33,231 nucleotides of DNA from CAZPKH01 sp964587165 (GCA_964587165.1 CAZPKH010000021.1:1-33231), one strand, 5' to 3'. Shown: positions 24,904 through 32,688, counted from the stretch's first letter. Numbers and translations are program-made. Notes: generated by a model from the letters alone, not told the origin.

Positions 24904-24973
24904 CACATTATTAATTATAAAACGGAGATAAATTGAGCAAGTATTTTTATTTCTCAAAAAAAATGCAAAAAAC

Positions 24974-25004
24974 TTGCGCATATCAAAAAATATTAATACT
25001 TTAG
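24974..25004 (+). promoter_or_regulatory. Promoter for the small DNA-binding protein gene
   Basis: TTG (24974-24976), a 20-base spacer and TACTTTAG (24997-25004, one mismatch to TAnnTTTG). The predicted start near 25011 would give a leader of about 37 bases. The surrounding DNA is far more A/T-rich than the genes. Confidence 0.5.
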
Positions 25005-25047
25005 CAAAAATCTTTTACCGATTGTTTAATCCCTTAACTATATCAAG

Positions 25048-25317
25048 ATGACTAAAACTATCACTTTCAACGACTTGAGACGTCTCAAAGACAGCCTCCC
25101 CGATGGCTCGATGCACGCTATCGCCGATAAGCTCAACACCACTGTGCAGACCGTCCGCAATTATTTCGGTGGTAGCAACTACGAGTTCGGCAAGAATGTT
25201 GGCGTTCACATCGAGCCCGGCCCCGACGGCGGTATAGTTGTGCTCGACGACACCACCATCTACGACATGGCTCTCGAGATACTCAACGAAAAGAAAGAAA
25301 AAGAGGAGCAGGCGTAA
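25048..25317 (+). CDS. Small helix-turn-helix DNA-binding protein
   Basis: An 89-residue protein conserved in Bacteroidales (recognised from its pattern, not searched). Residues 5-45 form a helix-turn-helix-like unit: FNDLRRLKDSLPDGSMHAIA, then DKLNTTVQTVRNYFGG, in which the second helix would contact DNA. A short beta-rich region HIEPGPDGGIVVLDD and a helical tail EILNEKKEKEEQA follow. It is a single gene in an A/T-rich island with its own promoter and no close partner. Abundant nucleoid-type or global regulatory function is possible; no target can be named. Confidence 0.75.
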   Translation: MTKTITFNDLRRLKDSLPDGSMHAIADKLNTTVQTVRNYFGGSNYEFGKNVGVHIEPGPDGGIVVLDDTTIYDMALEILNEKKEKEEQA

Positions 25318-25441
25318 GCACCCCCTGATCCCTGAAAAAAGCTCATCCTCCTCTCTCCTCCCCTCTTCCCCATTCATCAGGCCGACCGTCACACATCACG
25401 GCATATAGGGAATATTCTACCACCATTCACCTTTTCTTACC

Positions 25442-26575
25442 ATGGCCGAAGACCGCCTTATCACAATCGCGATCCATACCTTTGAGAAAGCCACTATCCT
25501 AAAATCCGTCCTTGAGCACGAAGGTATCCGGGTAGCCCTGCAGAATGTAAACCTCGTGCAGCCCGTCGTATCGTCGGGCGTGAGGGTGCGCATCCACGAA
25601 GCCGACCTGCCCAAAGCTCTACGCATCATAGAGAGCGGCGTGGATCTCGACGACAACCCGCAGCCGGCAGCCGGCTCCGAGCCGTCGGGAGCACGGAAAG
25701 TGCTTGTGCCGGTAGATTTCTCATCACATTCAGATGCGGCGGTCGCCACGGCATTTGCCTACGCATCGGCCGTAGGCGCGGAGATACTGATGATGCACTC
25801 CTATATCTCACCCACATACGCCACAGGATTTCCACTCACCGACAGTATGGACTTCGATCTTGAGACCGTAAGCGACGACGAAGCCCGGCTATCGGTCGAA
25901 GAGACTGCCCACAAGCAGCTTGAGGCTTATGCAACGACTGTGCGCCAACGCATAGCTCGCGGCGAGCTGCCGCCGGTGAGATTCGACACGGAGCTGATCG
26001 ACGATGTGCCCGAAGAGGCAATCAATATTCTGGCTAAAGAGTTGAAACCGCGCATCATCGTGATGGGCACGCGAGGTGCCGACGCCAAAGAGCGCGACAT
26101 GATGGGGTCGGTGACAGCCGAAGTGCTCGACACCTGCCGCACGCCCATACTTACCGTCCCGGAAGCGGCAGCCGCCGCTCAGACCGGCTCCGACAGCCAT
26201 ATACTGTTTTGCTGCAACTACGGCCAGAGCGATCTGCTGGCCCTCGATATGCTCTACTCGCTATTCCCTAAAGCAACATTCCGGGTCACGCTGCTGAAAG
26301 TACCGTCAAAGAAAACACCTGCCGACGCAAGTCAGATAACGGGCGGCCTGATAGAGTACTGCACCAAAAATATGCCGAGATTCAAATTTGAAGCAGTCGA
26401 TGTGACTACCAACGATCTTGAAGTCGAGTTTCAGACGATCGAAAAGCAGCGGCACATCGACATGATAGCCATCCCGAACCGCAAGCGCAATATATTCTCG
26501 CGCCTCTTCAACCCCGGGCTGGCTCACCGTCTGCTCTTCCACACCGACATACCGATGATCGTGCTCCCGGTGTGA
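25442..26575 (+). CDS. DUF2007-universal stress protein fusion
   Basis: A 377-residue cytoplasmic protein. Residues 5-67 match the DUF2007 fold, a small ferredoxin-like signal transducer (ITIAIHTFEKATILKSVLEH, VRVRIHEADLPKAL). A linker leads to a first universal stress protein domain (about 85-240) with VLVPVDFSSHSDAA and the nucleotide-loop pattern VMGTRGADAKERDMMGSVTAEVL. A second, more diverged USP half follows (about 250-377; LFCCNYGQSDLLALDML, IPMIVLPV). The first USP half keeps an ATP-binding GxRG-type loop and the second lacks it. Single-domain and tandem USPs are common; the N-terminal DUF2007 fusion is less so. Probably a stress or energy-state sensor. Confidence 0.85.
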   Translation: MAEDRLITIAIHTFEKATILKSVLEHEGIRVALQNVNLVQPVVSSGVRVRIHEADLPKALRIIESGVDLDDNPQPAAGSEPSGARKVLVPVDFSSHSDAAVATAFAYASAVGAEILMMHSYISPTYATGFPLTDSMDFDLETVSDDEARLSVEETAHKQLEAYATTVRQRIARGELPPVRFDTELIDDVPEEAINILAKELKPRIIVMGTRGADAKERDMMGSVTAEVLDTCRTPILTVPEAAAAAQTGSDSHILFCCNYGQSDLLALDMLYSLFPKATFRVTLLKVPSKKTPADASQITGGLIEYCTKNMPRFKFEAVDVTTNDLEVEFQTIEKQRHIDMIAIPNRKRNIFSRLFNPGLAHRLLFHTDIPMIVLPV

Positions 26576-26609
26576 GCTTTATTACCCATCATTCCCCAAA
26601 ATTAAACTT

Positions 26610-27431
26610 TTGATACGATTCACCTTACCGATCGTATGCTTGCTTCTGGGCTGCTTGAACCTCCGGGCTCAAAGCGGCGTGAGCTCACATATCGGCGAAG
26701 TGGAGGGTGGATACAATTACATTCTCTACACGCCTGCCGACACCACTGGCCCGCTGCCGCTTATCATCGCCCTGCACAGCCGCAGCGCGTGTGGCGCCGA
26801 CCTGCAGAGTGTGGATTATTTCGGCACGATAGATGCCCTCGAATCAGGCATGGGCATCGACGCTTATGTCGTGGCTCCACAATGTGTTGATCCGCGTTGG
26901 GATGCGGAGAGGGTGATGAGAGTGGCGGAGCATGTCGCAGGCAAGTGCCGTGTCGACACAAACCGGATATCAGCAATAGGGATGAGCATGGGAGGCAACG
27001 GCGTGGCCGATCTCGCGGCGGCCTACCCCGATAGAATCGCAGCCGCCATAATATTGTCCGGCGGAGCTACAAAAGGTGATGTGACCGGACTGAGCGAGCT
27101 TCCGCTCTGGATCATCCGAGGCACCGACGATCGCGAAGAGGCAATACGTCGAACCGACGAAATGGTCGCGGCAATCAGACAACAGGACTCCACAAGGGTG
27201 ATATACAGCAAAGTGAACGGCCTGGATCACCGCCAGCACGAGCGTATTCTCTATATGCCGTATTTCTACGAATGGCTTATATCGCACAACCTGCAGCAGC
27301 CGGGCCGTCCGATCTCTCCCGGTCGTGAAGTCACCGCGAAACAGCTGAAAAAGGCGTACAACGGCCTGAAGCTCCGCGACGGATCGGCCGCCAAGAGAAA
27401 AAGCCGACACCCGCGCAGGCCGCGTTTATAG
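26610..27431 (+). CDS. Secreted alpha/beta hydrolase (esterase/dienelactone hydrolase-like)
   Basis: A 273-residue protein with a signal peptide (IRFTLPIVCLLLGCLNLRAQ) and an alpha/beta hydrolase core. The nucleophile elbow is GMSMGG (Ser126), with the acid in RGTDD (173-174) and His207 or His210 in GLDHRQH. ALHSRSACGADL near 54-65 gives the oxyanion-hole region. The only start that keeps the signal peptide is TTG at 26610; no in-frame ATG or GTG is close upstream. A strongly basic C-terminal tail (KRKSRHPRRPRL) is unusual. Substrate unknown; an esterase acting on polysaccharide or polyester esters would fit secretion. It lies 34 bases after the USP gene. Confidence 0.82.
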   Translation: MIRFTLPIVCLLLGCLNLRAQSGVSSHIGEVEGGYNYILYTPADTTGPLPLIIALHSRSACGADLQSVDYFGTIDALESGMGIDAYVVAPQCVDPRWDAERVMRVAEHVAGKCRVDTNRISAIGMSMGGNGVADLAAAYPDRIAAAIILSGGATKGDVTGLSELPLWIIRGTDDREEAIRRTDEMVAAIRQQDSTRVIYSKVNGLDHRQHERILYMPYFYEWLISHNLQQPGRPISPGREVTAKQLKKAYNGLKLRDGSAAKRKSRHPRRPRL

Positions 27432-27433
27432 GA

Positions 27434-27988
27434 TCAGATCTTTCTCACCACGTGGCAGGGATTGCCCACGGCGAGCGAATTTGAAGGAATATCCTTGCAC
27501 ACGACGCTCCCGGCACCGATCACACAATTATCGCCGATCGTCACACCGGGGAGCACTACCACGTTGCCACCTATCCACACATTGTCGCCCACACGTATAG
27601 GCTTGGCATACTCGATACCGGCATTTCGCTGAGCCACATCAAACGGATGACCGGCGGTATAGAATCCGCATCCGGGAGCCACGAATACATTGTCGCCGAA
27701 TGTCACCTTACCGCCATCGAGTATCACGCAATTCACATTCATGTAGAAGTTTTCGCCCAGCTCGATATTATAGCCGTAGTCGCAGTGAAACGGCGACTCG
27801 ATGATAAACGGGCCCTTATGCGAGCCTATCAGACGTTCGAAAAGCTCGTACCGCTTGTCGTCGTCGAGCGGCGAGAGAGCATTGATCTGGTGCAGTATCG
27901 CCTTGCATGCCTTGCGTTCGGCTATCAGCGAGGCGTCGCCGTTGGCATCGTAGAGCTCGCCGCGGAGCATCTTCTCTTTCTCAGTCAT
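27434..27988 (-). CDS. Sugar O-acetyltransferase (Maa/LacA type)
   Basis: A 184-residue left-handed beta-helix acetyltransferase that moves acetyl from acetyl-CoA to a sugar hydroxyl, typically maltose or galactoside. It begins with the MTEKEKMLRGELYDANG motif of the maltose acetyltransferase N-terminal domain. Hexapeptide repeats run from about 70 to 180 (FGDNVFVAPGCGFYTAGHP, with the catalytic His of AGHP; IWIGGNVVVLPGVTIGDNC region; AVGNPCHVVRKI). It converges on the hydrolase gene with a 2-base gap. Just upstream are the terminator and tRNA, so it should have its own promoter, not clearly seen. Confidence 0.92.
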   Translation of the reverse strand: MTEKEKMLRGELYDANGDASLIAERKACKAILHQINALSPLDDDKRYELFERLIGSHKGPFIIESPFHCDYGYNIELGENFYMNVNCVILDGGKVTFGDNVFVAPGCGFYTAGHPFDVAQRNAGIEYAKPIRVGDNVWIGGNVVVLPGVTIGDNCVIGAGSVVCKDIPSNSLAVGNPCHVVRKI

Positions 27989-28025
27989 AATGTTTCAGTA
28001 TATTCGTGCTATAGTATATGCGTGT

Positions 28026-28057
28026 AAAAAAAATTGCCACCCTCGGAGGGCGGCAAT
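28026..28057 (-). terminator. Intrinsic terminator downstream of tRNA-fMet
   Basis: Reading the minus strand, an 11-base-pair stem (about 28047-28057 with 28033-28043, one G-U pair) is followed by eight T residues. This is a textbook rho-independent terminator placed 10 bases after the tRNA 3' end, and it separates the tRNA from the acetyltransferase gene. Confidence 0.88.
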
Positions 28058-28066
28058 CTGTCTGAA

Positions 28067-28141
<75 letters not shown>

Positions 28142-28157
28142 ATCTGTTTTGCGACTG

Positions 28158-28188
28158 CAAAGGTACAACATTTAAGGCCGCTTGTCAA
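28158..28188 (-). promoter_or_regulatory. Promoter of tRNA-fMet
   Basis: Minus-strand TTG (28186-28188), a 20-base spacer and TACCTTTG (28158-28165), an exact match to the Bacteroidota consensus. Predicted start is near 28151, about 10 bases before the tRNA 5' end. Confidence 0.85.
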
Positions 28189-28208
28189 GCCTGATAGTGT
28201 TAAAATTT

Positions 28209-29573
28209 CTAAAACACACCGATAGAGTTTAGGAGTACAATAATAATACATGCCGGAGCGACCCACTTAACAAGCAGCATAACAATCGACACAAGTGTCT
28301 GCCGCACAGCACCGTCGCCGGGCTGAAGCATCTGGCCGCGGCACACTGCGGGCGACAATCGCCACCCAACGAAAATTGCTATCAGCAGTCCGCCGATAGG
28401 GAGCAGCAGATTGGAGGCGACGTAGTCGAACAGGTTGAAAATATTAAGATCGAAGATCTTAATATCGCTCAGGCATCCGAAGCTCAGCGCGCAGAGCAAT
28501 GCAAACACCGTCACAACCCCGGTGCTCACAGCCGTAGCCTTGTGGCGCGACATACCTTTCTCCTCCTGCAAGAAAGCGATTGAAATCTCACTCATCGAAA
28601 TCGTGGATGTGAGCGATGCCATAAAGAGCAGGAAGAAGAAAAGCGTGGACCATACGGCTCCACCGGGCATCTGATGGAATATAGCCGGAAGCACTTCGAA
28701 TACGAGCTTCGGGCCGGCTGTGGGCGACATATCAAACGAGAATACAGCCGGGAATATGATGACAGCCGAAAGCACCGCAACGAGAGTGTCGAGGCCGGCA
28801 ATCACTCCGGCCGTGCGAAGCAGCGGTGTGCGCTTATTGAAATACGAAGCGTAGGTCATCATCGTGCCCAGACCGATACTGAGCGAGAAGAAAGCCTGAC
28901 CCATAGCCCCGATGAGAGTTGAGCTGTCGATTTTCGAGAAGTCGGGATGGAAGAAGAACTTCAAACCCTCGGAAGCACCGGGGAGCAGAAGCGAGTTGAT
29001 ACAGAAGGCCAGCAGAATCACAAACAGGCACGGCATCAGAATGTTGCTCACACGCTCTATACCTTTGGTGACACCTCCGCGGAGCACAGCGAAGTTTACA
29101 CCAAGAAATATTAAAGTCCAGAGCACAGGGCGCCAGTTGCCGGAAGTGAAAAGTTCAAACTGAGCGTGATAGTCAGCCCCCAGCGGATCGAGCGAGCCCG
29201 TGGCCGAAGCCAGACAGTACTCCATTATCCACCCGGCCACTACCGAGTAGAAGCTCAGTATCATGCTCGATGCGATGATGCCGATATAGCCGGTATAGTG
29301 CCAGTACCCGTTGGGGCTGTACTTCTTGAACGCTCCGAAAATATTTGAGCGGGATCCGCGGCCCATGATAAATTCGGCACATATCACCGGTATGCCAAGG
29401 AGCAGAATGAACCCCAAGTAGCATATCAGGAAAGCACCGCCGCCGTGTGAACCGGCTTCGTAAGGGAATCTCCATATATTGCCGAGCCCTACCGACGACC
29501 CCACTGTAGCAGCAATCACTCCCAGACGGGTGGCAAACTGCGCTCGGCCTGTATTTTTCTTAACTTCAGTCAT
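28209..29573 (-). CDS. Sodium-dependent transporter, NSS family (copy 1)
   Basis: A 454-residue, roughly 12-helix transporter of the neurotransmitter:sodium symporter (LeuT-fold) family. The unwound first helix reads ATVGSSVGLGNIWRFPYEA, with the GNIWRFP signature for sodium and substrate binding. Later landmarks are the FFFLLFMASLTSTISMSE region (helix 8, with the sodium-site Thr and Ser) and the Tyr in helix 3 (SVVAGWIMEYCL). Bacterial NSS proteins import amino acids such as Leu, Trp or Tyr. It starts 6 bases after the stop of a second NSS gene of the same length. Confidence 0.93.
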   Translation of the reverse strand: MTEVKKNTGRAQFATRLGVIAATVGSSVGLGNIWRFPYEAGSHGGGAFLICYLGFILLLGIPVICAEFIMGRGSRSNIFGAFKKYSPNGYWHYTGYIGIIASSMILSFYSVVAGWIMEYCLASATGSLDPLGADYHAQFELFTSGNWRPVLWTLIFLGVNFAVLRGGVTKGIERVSNILMPCLFVILLAFCINSLLLPGASEGLKFFFHPDFSKIDSSTLIGAMGQAFFSLSIGLGTMMTYASYFNKRTPLLRTAGVIAGLDTLVAVLSAVIIFPAVFSFDMSPTAGPKLVFEVLPAIFHQMPGGAVWSTLFFFLLFMASLTSTISMSEISIAFLQEEKGMSRHKATAVSTGVVTVFALLCALSFGCLSDIKIFDLNIFNLFDYVASNLLLPIGGLLIAIFVGWRLSPAVCRGQMLQPGDGAVRQTLVSIVMLLVKWVAPACIIIVLLNSIGVF

Positions 29574-29579
29574 TATCTA

Positions 29580-30944
29580 TCATTTAACAAACGGCCACAC
29601 GAGCACCGCCAGGATAAGCACCGGGGCAACATATTTGATAAGGAAAACAAGCAGCGATACCGTGCGGCCACGAAGCGTGCCCTCGTTGGTGATCTGAGCC
29701 GGCAGCAGCCATTTCGGAGCAAACCACCCCATATATACGCAGAGCAGGAACGACCCGACAGGGAGAAGAATATTGGTGGCAAACATATCGAGACCGTCAA
29801 ATATCGTGTAGCCCAGCACCCTGACGTCTGACAGCACACCTTGCGAGAGCGAGCATACCGAGCTGAGGACAAAGAGCGGCAGAAGCACCACAAGGCATGC
29901 TTTGAGGCGTCCCATGCCGAACCGATCCTGAAGGAATCTCACCGATACCTCGGCAAGCGATATTGTCGATGTGAGAGCCGCCACAAGCAGAAGCAGGAAG
30001 AAGAGCACCGACCACAGCTGTGTGGCAGGCATCATCGAGAATACCTCCGGGAGAGTCACGAACACCAGAGTCGCGCCTTCGAGACCTTCGCCCTGAAGGC
30101 CGAACGACATCACGGCCGGGAAGATTATCATACCCATCATCACAGCCACCAGCATATCGAGCAGCGACACCGTGACCGAAGTCTGCACCAGCTTTGTATT
30201 TTTAGGGAAGTAGGAAGCGTAGGTGATCAGAATACCCATACCGAGCGAGAGCGAGAAGAATGCCTGACCCAAGGCATTGAGAGCCACCGAGGGAGTGATC
30301 TTCGAGAAATCGGGATGGAAGAAGAAACGAAGGCCCTCGCCTGCCTGAGGGAGTGTCAGGGCAACGCCCACAAACACAAGCAGAAGCACAAAGAGCAGCG
30401 GCATAAGCACATTCGACATCTTCTCGATACCTTTCTGCACTCCGCGCGCCAGCACGATGATATTGATCAGGATCATCACGTATGTGTTGATAAGCGGATT
30501 CCACGGCTCGCAGATAAACTCGCGCATGTGGGCTGCAAACGTACCGTTGAGTGTCGATTCACCCCGCACCGCATCGTAGAGATGCCCGGTGATCGACTGC
30601 CAAAGATACTCAAACGTCCATCCGGCCACAACCATATAGAACGAAAGTATCAGGTAGCTGGCCAGCAGAGCGAGTATACCTATGCCCCACCACGGCTTGG
30701 CCGCTCCCACATTCTTGAGCGACCCAACGGCATCCGAACCGCCGCCGCGCCCGAGCGAAAACTCGGCCACCATCACCGGTATACCGAGTATGAATACACA
30801 GAGTATGTAGATCAGCAGAAAGGCAGCACCTCCGTTGGTCTGCGTCTCGGCCGGGAAGCGCCACACATTGCCCAAGCCTACTGCCGAGCCCACGGTGGCC
30901 GCTATCAGACCGATGCGCGATCCGAATTGAACCTTTTTAGCCAT
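29580..30944 (-). CDS. Sodium-dependent transporter, NSS family (copy 2)
   Basis: A second 454-residue NSS/SNF transporter. The helix 1 signature is AATVGSAVGLGNVWRFPAE, and the helix 8 block LLLLVAALTSTISLAEVSV is close to that of copy 1. Identical length and colinear similarity indicate an old tandem duplication, but substrate-pocket residues differ (for example WRFPAE against WRFPYE and IPVMVAEFSL against IPVICAEFIM), so substrates may differ. It is the first gene of the pair and has a good promoter at 30986-31016. Amino-acid uptake is expected from the family. Confidence 0.93.
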   Translation of the reverse strand: MAKKVQFGSRIGLIAATVGSAVGLGNVWRFPAETQTNGGAAFLLIYILCVFILGIPVMVAEFSLGRGGGSDAVGSLKNVGAAKPWWGIGILALLASYLILSFYMVVAGWTFEYLWQSITGHLYDAVRGESTLNGTFAAHMREFICEPWNPLINTYVMILINIIVLARGVQKGIEKMSNVLMPLLFVLLLVFVGVALTLPQAGEGLRFFFHPDFSKITPSVALNALGQAFFSLSLGMGILITYASYFPKNTKLVQTSVTVSLLDMLVAVMMGMIIFPAVMSFGLQGEGLEGATLVFVTLPEVFSMMPATQLWSVLFFLLLLVAALTSTISLAEVSVRFLQDRFGMGRLKACLVVLLPLFVLSSVCSLSQGVLSDVRVLGYTIFDGLDMFATNILLPVGSFLLCVYMGWFAPKWLLPAQITNEGTLRGRTVSLLVFLIKYVAPVLILAVLVWPFVK

Positions 30945-30985
30945 ACGAGTTTATTATAACAGTAATTTTTCAGTTGAAACGTCAG

Positions 30986-31016
30986 CAAAGATAACGATTG
31001 TCGGCCGAAATAGCAA
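30986..31016 (-). promoter_or_regulatory. Promoter of the tandem NSS operon
   Basis: Minus-strand TTG (31014-31016), a 20-base spacer and TATCTTTG (30986-30993), an exact TAnnTTTG match. Predicted start is near 30979, about 35 bases before the ATG of the first transporter gene. Confidence 0.78.
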
Positions 31017-31022
31017 ACCGGC

Positions 31023-31754
31023 TTACGGCACGTATACCATCTCCAGGTCGCCTATCAGCAGATGCGAGGCGGCACTGAGCACCACGCGGCTGTCGGCATC
31101 GACTACAGTCTGCACCGGATAGCCCGACAGCTGTCCGCGGTAGGAGTAGTTGAACACCACATCGTAGGCTTTGCCTGTGGGGCGCTCAAGAGTACCGTTG
31201 TAGGTGATGCGCACCTGCTCTGAATTTCCGTTGGTGTAATGTATCGGCACTGTAAGTGTGCTCCCGGGCTTGAGAGCGTCGAAATTGATCACCTGGGCCA
31301 GATGGAAGAACCCGAGCATATCGCACGTTATCGTCACAGCCTCCATCGTTGCATCGCTTGCATCGAGCGTACCTTTGCCGTTGATAGTGCGGTAGTTGGC
31401 CGGCGAAGCTAAAAGATCGGCAGTCGGTGCTCCTGCTTCAGGCTTGGTGTACCAACCGTTGCGATACGACACATTCTGCACAAACGAATTGCCCGACTGC
31501 GTGAACGAAGTCACAAGAGTATCGGCCACCGAATAGAGCCGTCCGCCCCAGGGTATCGAGTGTCCGTCGAGGGTAGCGTGAAGCTGGTTGCCGTTCATCG
31601 CGAGGCGCACGGTGCCATGGCCGGCTACCTTCTCGATGAATCCCCATTTATAGACTATATTGTAGCGCATCACCGATGTCTGTGCCGAGGCAGAAAAAGC
31701 CGCGATCGAAGCAAATGCCGCGATCAGAGAGAAGATAAATTTTTTAGTTCCCAT
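31023..31754 (-). CDS. DUF3108 exported protein
   Basis: A 243-residue secreted protein with a signal peptide (MGTKKFIFSLIAAFASIAAFSASAQ). A beta-rich body fits DUF3108, an LolA/lipid-pocket-like family: YNIVYKWGFIEKVAGHGTVRLAMNG, HATLDGHSIPWGGRLYSVADT and DADSRVVLSAASHLLIGDLEMVYV. The exact role is unknown; related proteins may bind lipids in the periplasm. It is transcribed divergently from the MITE-interrupted lipoprotein gene and precedes the NSS operon, which has its own promoter. No clear promoter was found in its 90-base leader. Confidence 0.8.
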   Translation of the reverse strand: MGTKKFIFSLIAAFASIAAFSASAQTSVMRYNIVYKWGFIEKVAGHGTVRLAMNGNQLHATLDGHSIPWGGRLYSVADTLVTSFTQSGNSFVQNVSYRNGWYTKPEAGAPTADLLASPANYRTINGKGTLDASDATMEAVTITCDMLGFFHLAQVINFDALKPGSTLTVPIHYTNGNSEQVRITYNGTLERPTGKAYDVVFNYSYRGQLSGYPVQTVVDADSRVVLSAASHLLIGDLEMVYVP

Positions 31755-31841
31755 AACCAGGTGTTTTTTCGAGGTAAACCCTCCCGCATAAGGAGAGTGT
31801 TGATATTGATTCTTTTTATTAGAAACAATAGGCGGGCGGCG

Positions 31842-31873
31842 TTTGTTCGTGTCGCGAAAAAACTCTACATTTG
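31842..31873 (+). promoter_or_regulatory. Near-perfect promoter cut off from its gene by a MITE
   Basis: TTTG (31842-31845), a 20-base spacer and TACATTTG (31866-31873) match the Bacteroidota consensus fully. The predicted start, about 31879-31881, falls at the junction with the mobile element. With the element and one TTA removed, the next ATG is the lipoprotein start about 20 bases downstream, so this was probably that gene's own promoter. Confidence 0.75.
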
Positions 31874-31877
31874 CTTC

Positions 31878-31880
31878 TTA
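31878..31880. repeat. Left copy of TTA target-site duplication
   Basis: TTA directly precedes the left terminal repeat and is repeated at 32228-32230 after the right one. A 3-bp TNA duplication is typical of the IS1031 subgroup of IS5-family elements. Confidence 0.6.
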
Positions 31881-31913
31881 GAGCCAGTCCCATAATAAAT
31901 GTCAAATACTGAG
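31881..31913 (+). repeat. Left terminal inverted repeat of the MITE
   Basis: 33 bases starting GAGCCAGTCCC and ending ACTGAG. It differs from the inverted right end at two positions (6 and 23). Confidence 0.85.
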
Positions 31914-32194
31914 CGGTCTATCTTTGAGGCTATTCTGTTGAGCGATCAGGGAGTGTACTGGATGTACACGACCGCAGAACTCAGCAGAATAGGACAATGA
32001 GAGACCGAGGCAGAGGTAACTTTCTTGTGGGATATGGCAAAAAGCATTAAATGAATAAACTTTTAACCAAGCCTGAACATCAAGAAAATGTTTCTTCGTC
32101 TCGCATCTTTTGGCCTTCTTATTCCCTTCCACTCAGTCAAGTAGCACCGCTACGCTCCTTCGCTGAAGGGTATAATAAGACTCAAAATATGCGA

Positions 32195-32227
32195 CTCAGT
32201 ATTTTACATTTATTATGGGACAGGCTC
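32195..32227 (-). repeat. Right terminal inverted repeat of the MITE
   Basis: 33 bases, reading inward as GAGCCTGTCCC and ending ACTGAG. On the plus strand it contains TACATTTA (32205-32212), one base from a -7 box pointing at the lipoprotein gene, but no -33 TTTG is in place. Confidence 0.85.
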
Positions 32228-32230
32228 TTA
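32228..32230. repeat. Right copy of TTA target-site duplication
   Basis: TTA follows the right terminal repeat and matches 31878-31880. Confidence 0.6.
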
Positions 32231-32245
32231 GAAAACTAAAAGCTC

Positions 32246-32683
32246 ATGAAACTCATCAAACTTGCTGCCGCGGCTATGCTGGCAGCCGCCATAGCCGGAT
32301 GCTCGGGTGCGAGCACCTCAAAACACGGAGAGTCGATCGAAGCCGAGGCCACTACATCCTACGATCAGCGCAAAGCCCTGATACAGGAGATCGAATCCAT
32401 CAACGCCTCCTGCCCGATAGACCTCGACGGGGCCGTACTTGCATCGGCAGCCGTCGACGGCAACACCGTGATTTACACCTACAAAATCTCCGACTACGAC
32501 GTGCAGGCGCTGAAAGCCGACCCCGCTGCTACCCGTGCCCGGGTGATCGACGGACTGAAAGACGAAGGGATACTCAAAGAGTTTGCCGAGGCCGGAATGA
32601 ACCTCACCTACGAGTATGCCGCTCCCGGCGGTGAGTCTTTCGAGATAACCATGTCAGCCGACGAGCTGCGCAAAGCCCTCTGA
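32246..32683 (+). CDS. Small lipoprotein of unknown function
   Basis: A 145-residue lipoprotein: MKLIKLAAAAMLAAAIAGC gives a signal peptide with lipobox AIAGC and lipidated Cys19. The mature part is about 125 residues with mixed helix and strand (YDQRKALIQEIESINASCP, GNTVIYTYKISDYDV, NLTYEYAAPGGESFEITMS). I do not recognise a named family. The ATG lies 16 bases after the MITE's TTA, and the gene's likely promoter is on the far side of the element. The NUDIX gene starts 5 bases after its stop, so the two probably share a message. Confidence 0.8.
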   Translation: MKLIKLAAAAMLAAAIAGCSGASTSKHGESIEAEATTSYDQRKALIQEIESINASCPIDLDGAVLASAAVDGNTVIYTYKISDYDVQALKADPAATRARVIDGLKDEGILKEFAEAGMNLTYEYAAPGGESFEITMSADELRKAL

Positions 32684-32688
32684 CGAGT

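Larger units (their letters stand above)
31881..32227. mobile_element. 347-bp MITE, probably IS5-family derived
   Basis: A non-autonomous element bounded by 33-bp terminal inverted repeats (31881-31913 and 32195-32227) that agree at 31 of 33 positions, flanked by TTA. The ends begin GAGCC(A/T)GTCCC, similar to IS5-family (IS1031 subgroup) ends as I recall them. The interior is A/T-richer than neighbouring genes, has no long open frame and holds several nested inverted repeats: 31930-31942 with 31980-31992, and 31953-31958 with 31964-31969. Two small hairpins lie near the right end (GTAGC-ACC-GCTAC and CCTTC-GCT-GAAGG). It has no transposase, so it would need one in trans. Confidence 0.82.

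Noticed and set aside
29841..30959. 372-codon plus-strand open frame
   Set aside because: It is the antisense frame of the second NSS transporter, extremely rich in His, Arg and Glu, and includes the promoter region.
31902..32132. 76-codon minus-strand open frame in the MITE
   Set aside because: It ends inside the left terminal repeat, lacks recognisable transposase motifs and fits better as chance coding inside the element.
32205..32212. Outward promoter in the MITE right end (TACATTTA)
   Set aside because: The last base of the -7 box differs and there is no TTG 19-21 bases upstream, so an outward promoter is only a possibility.
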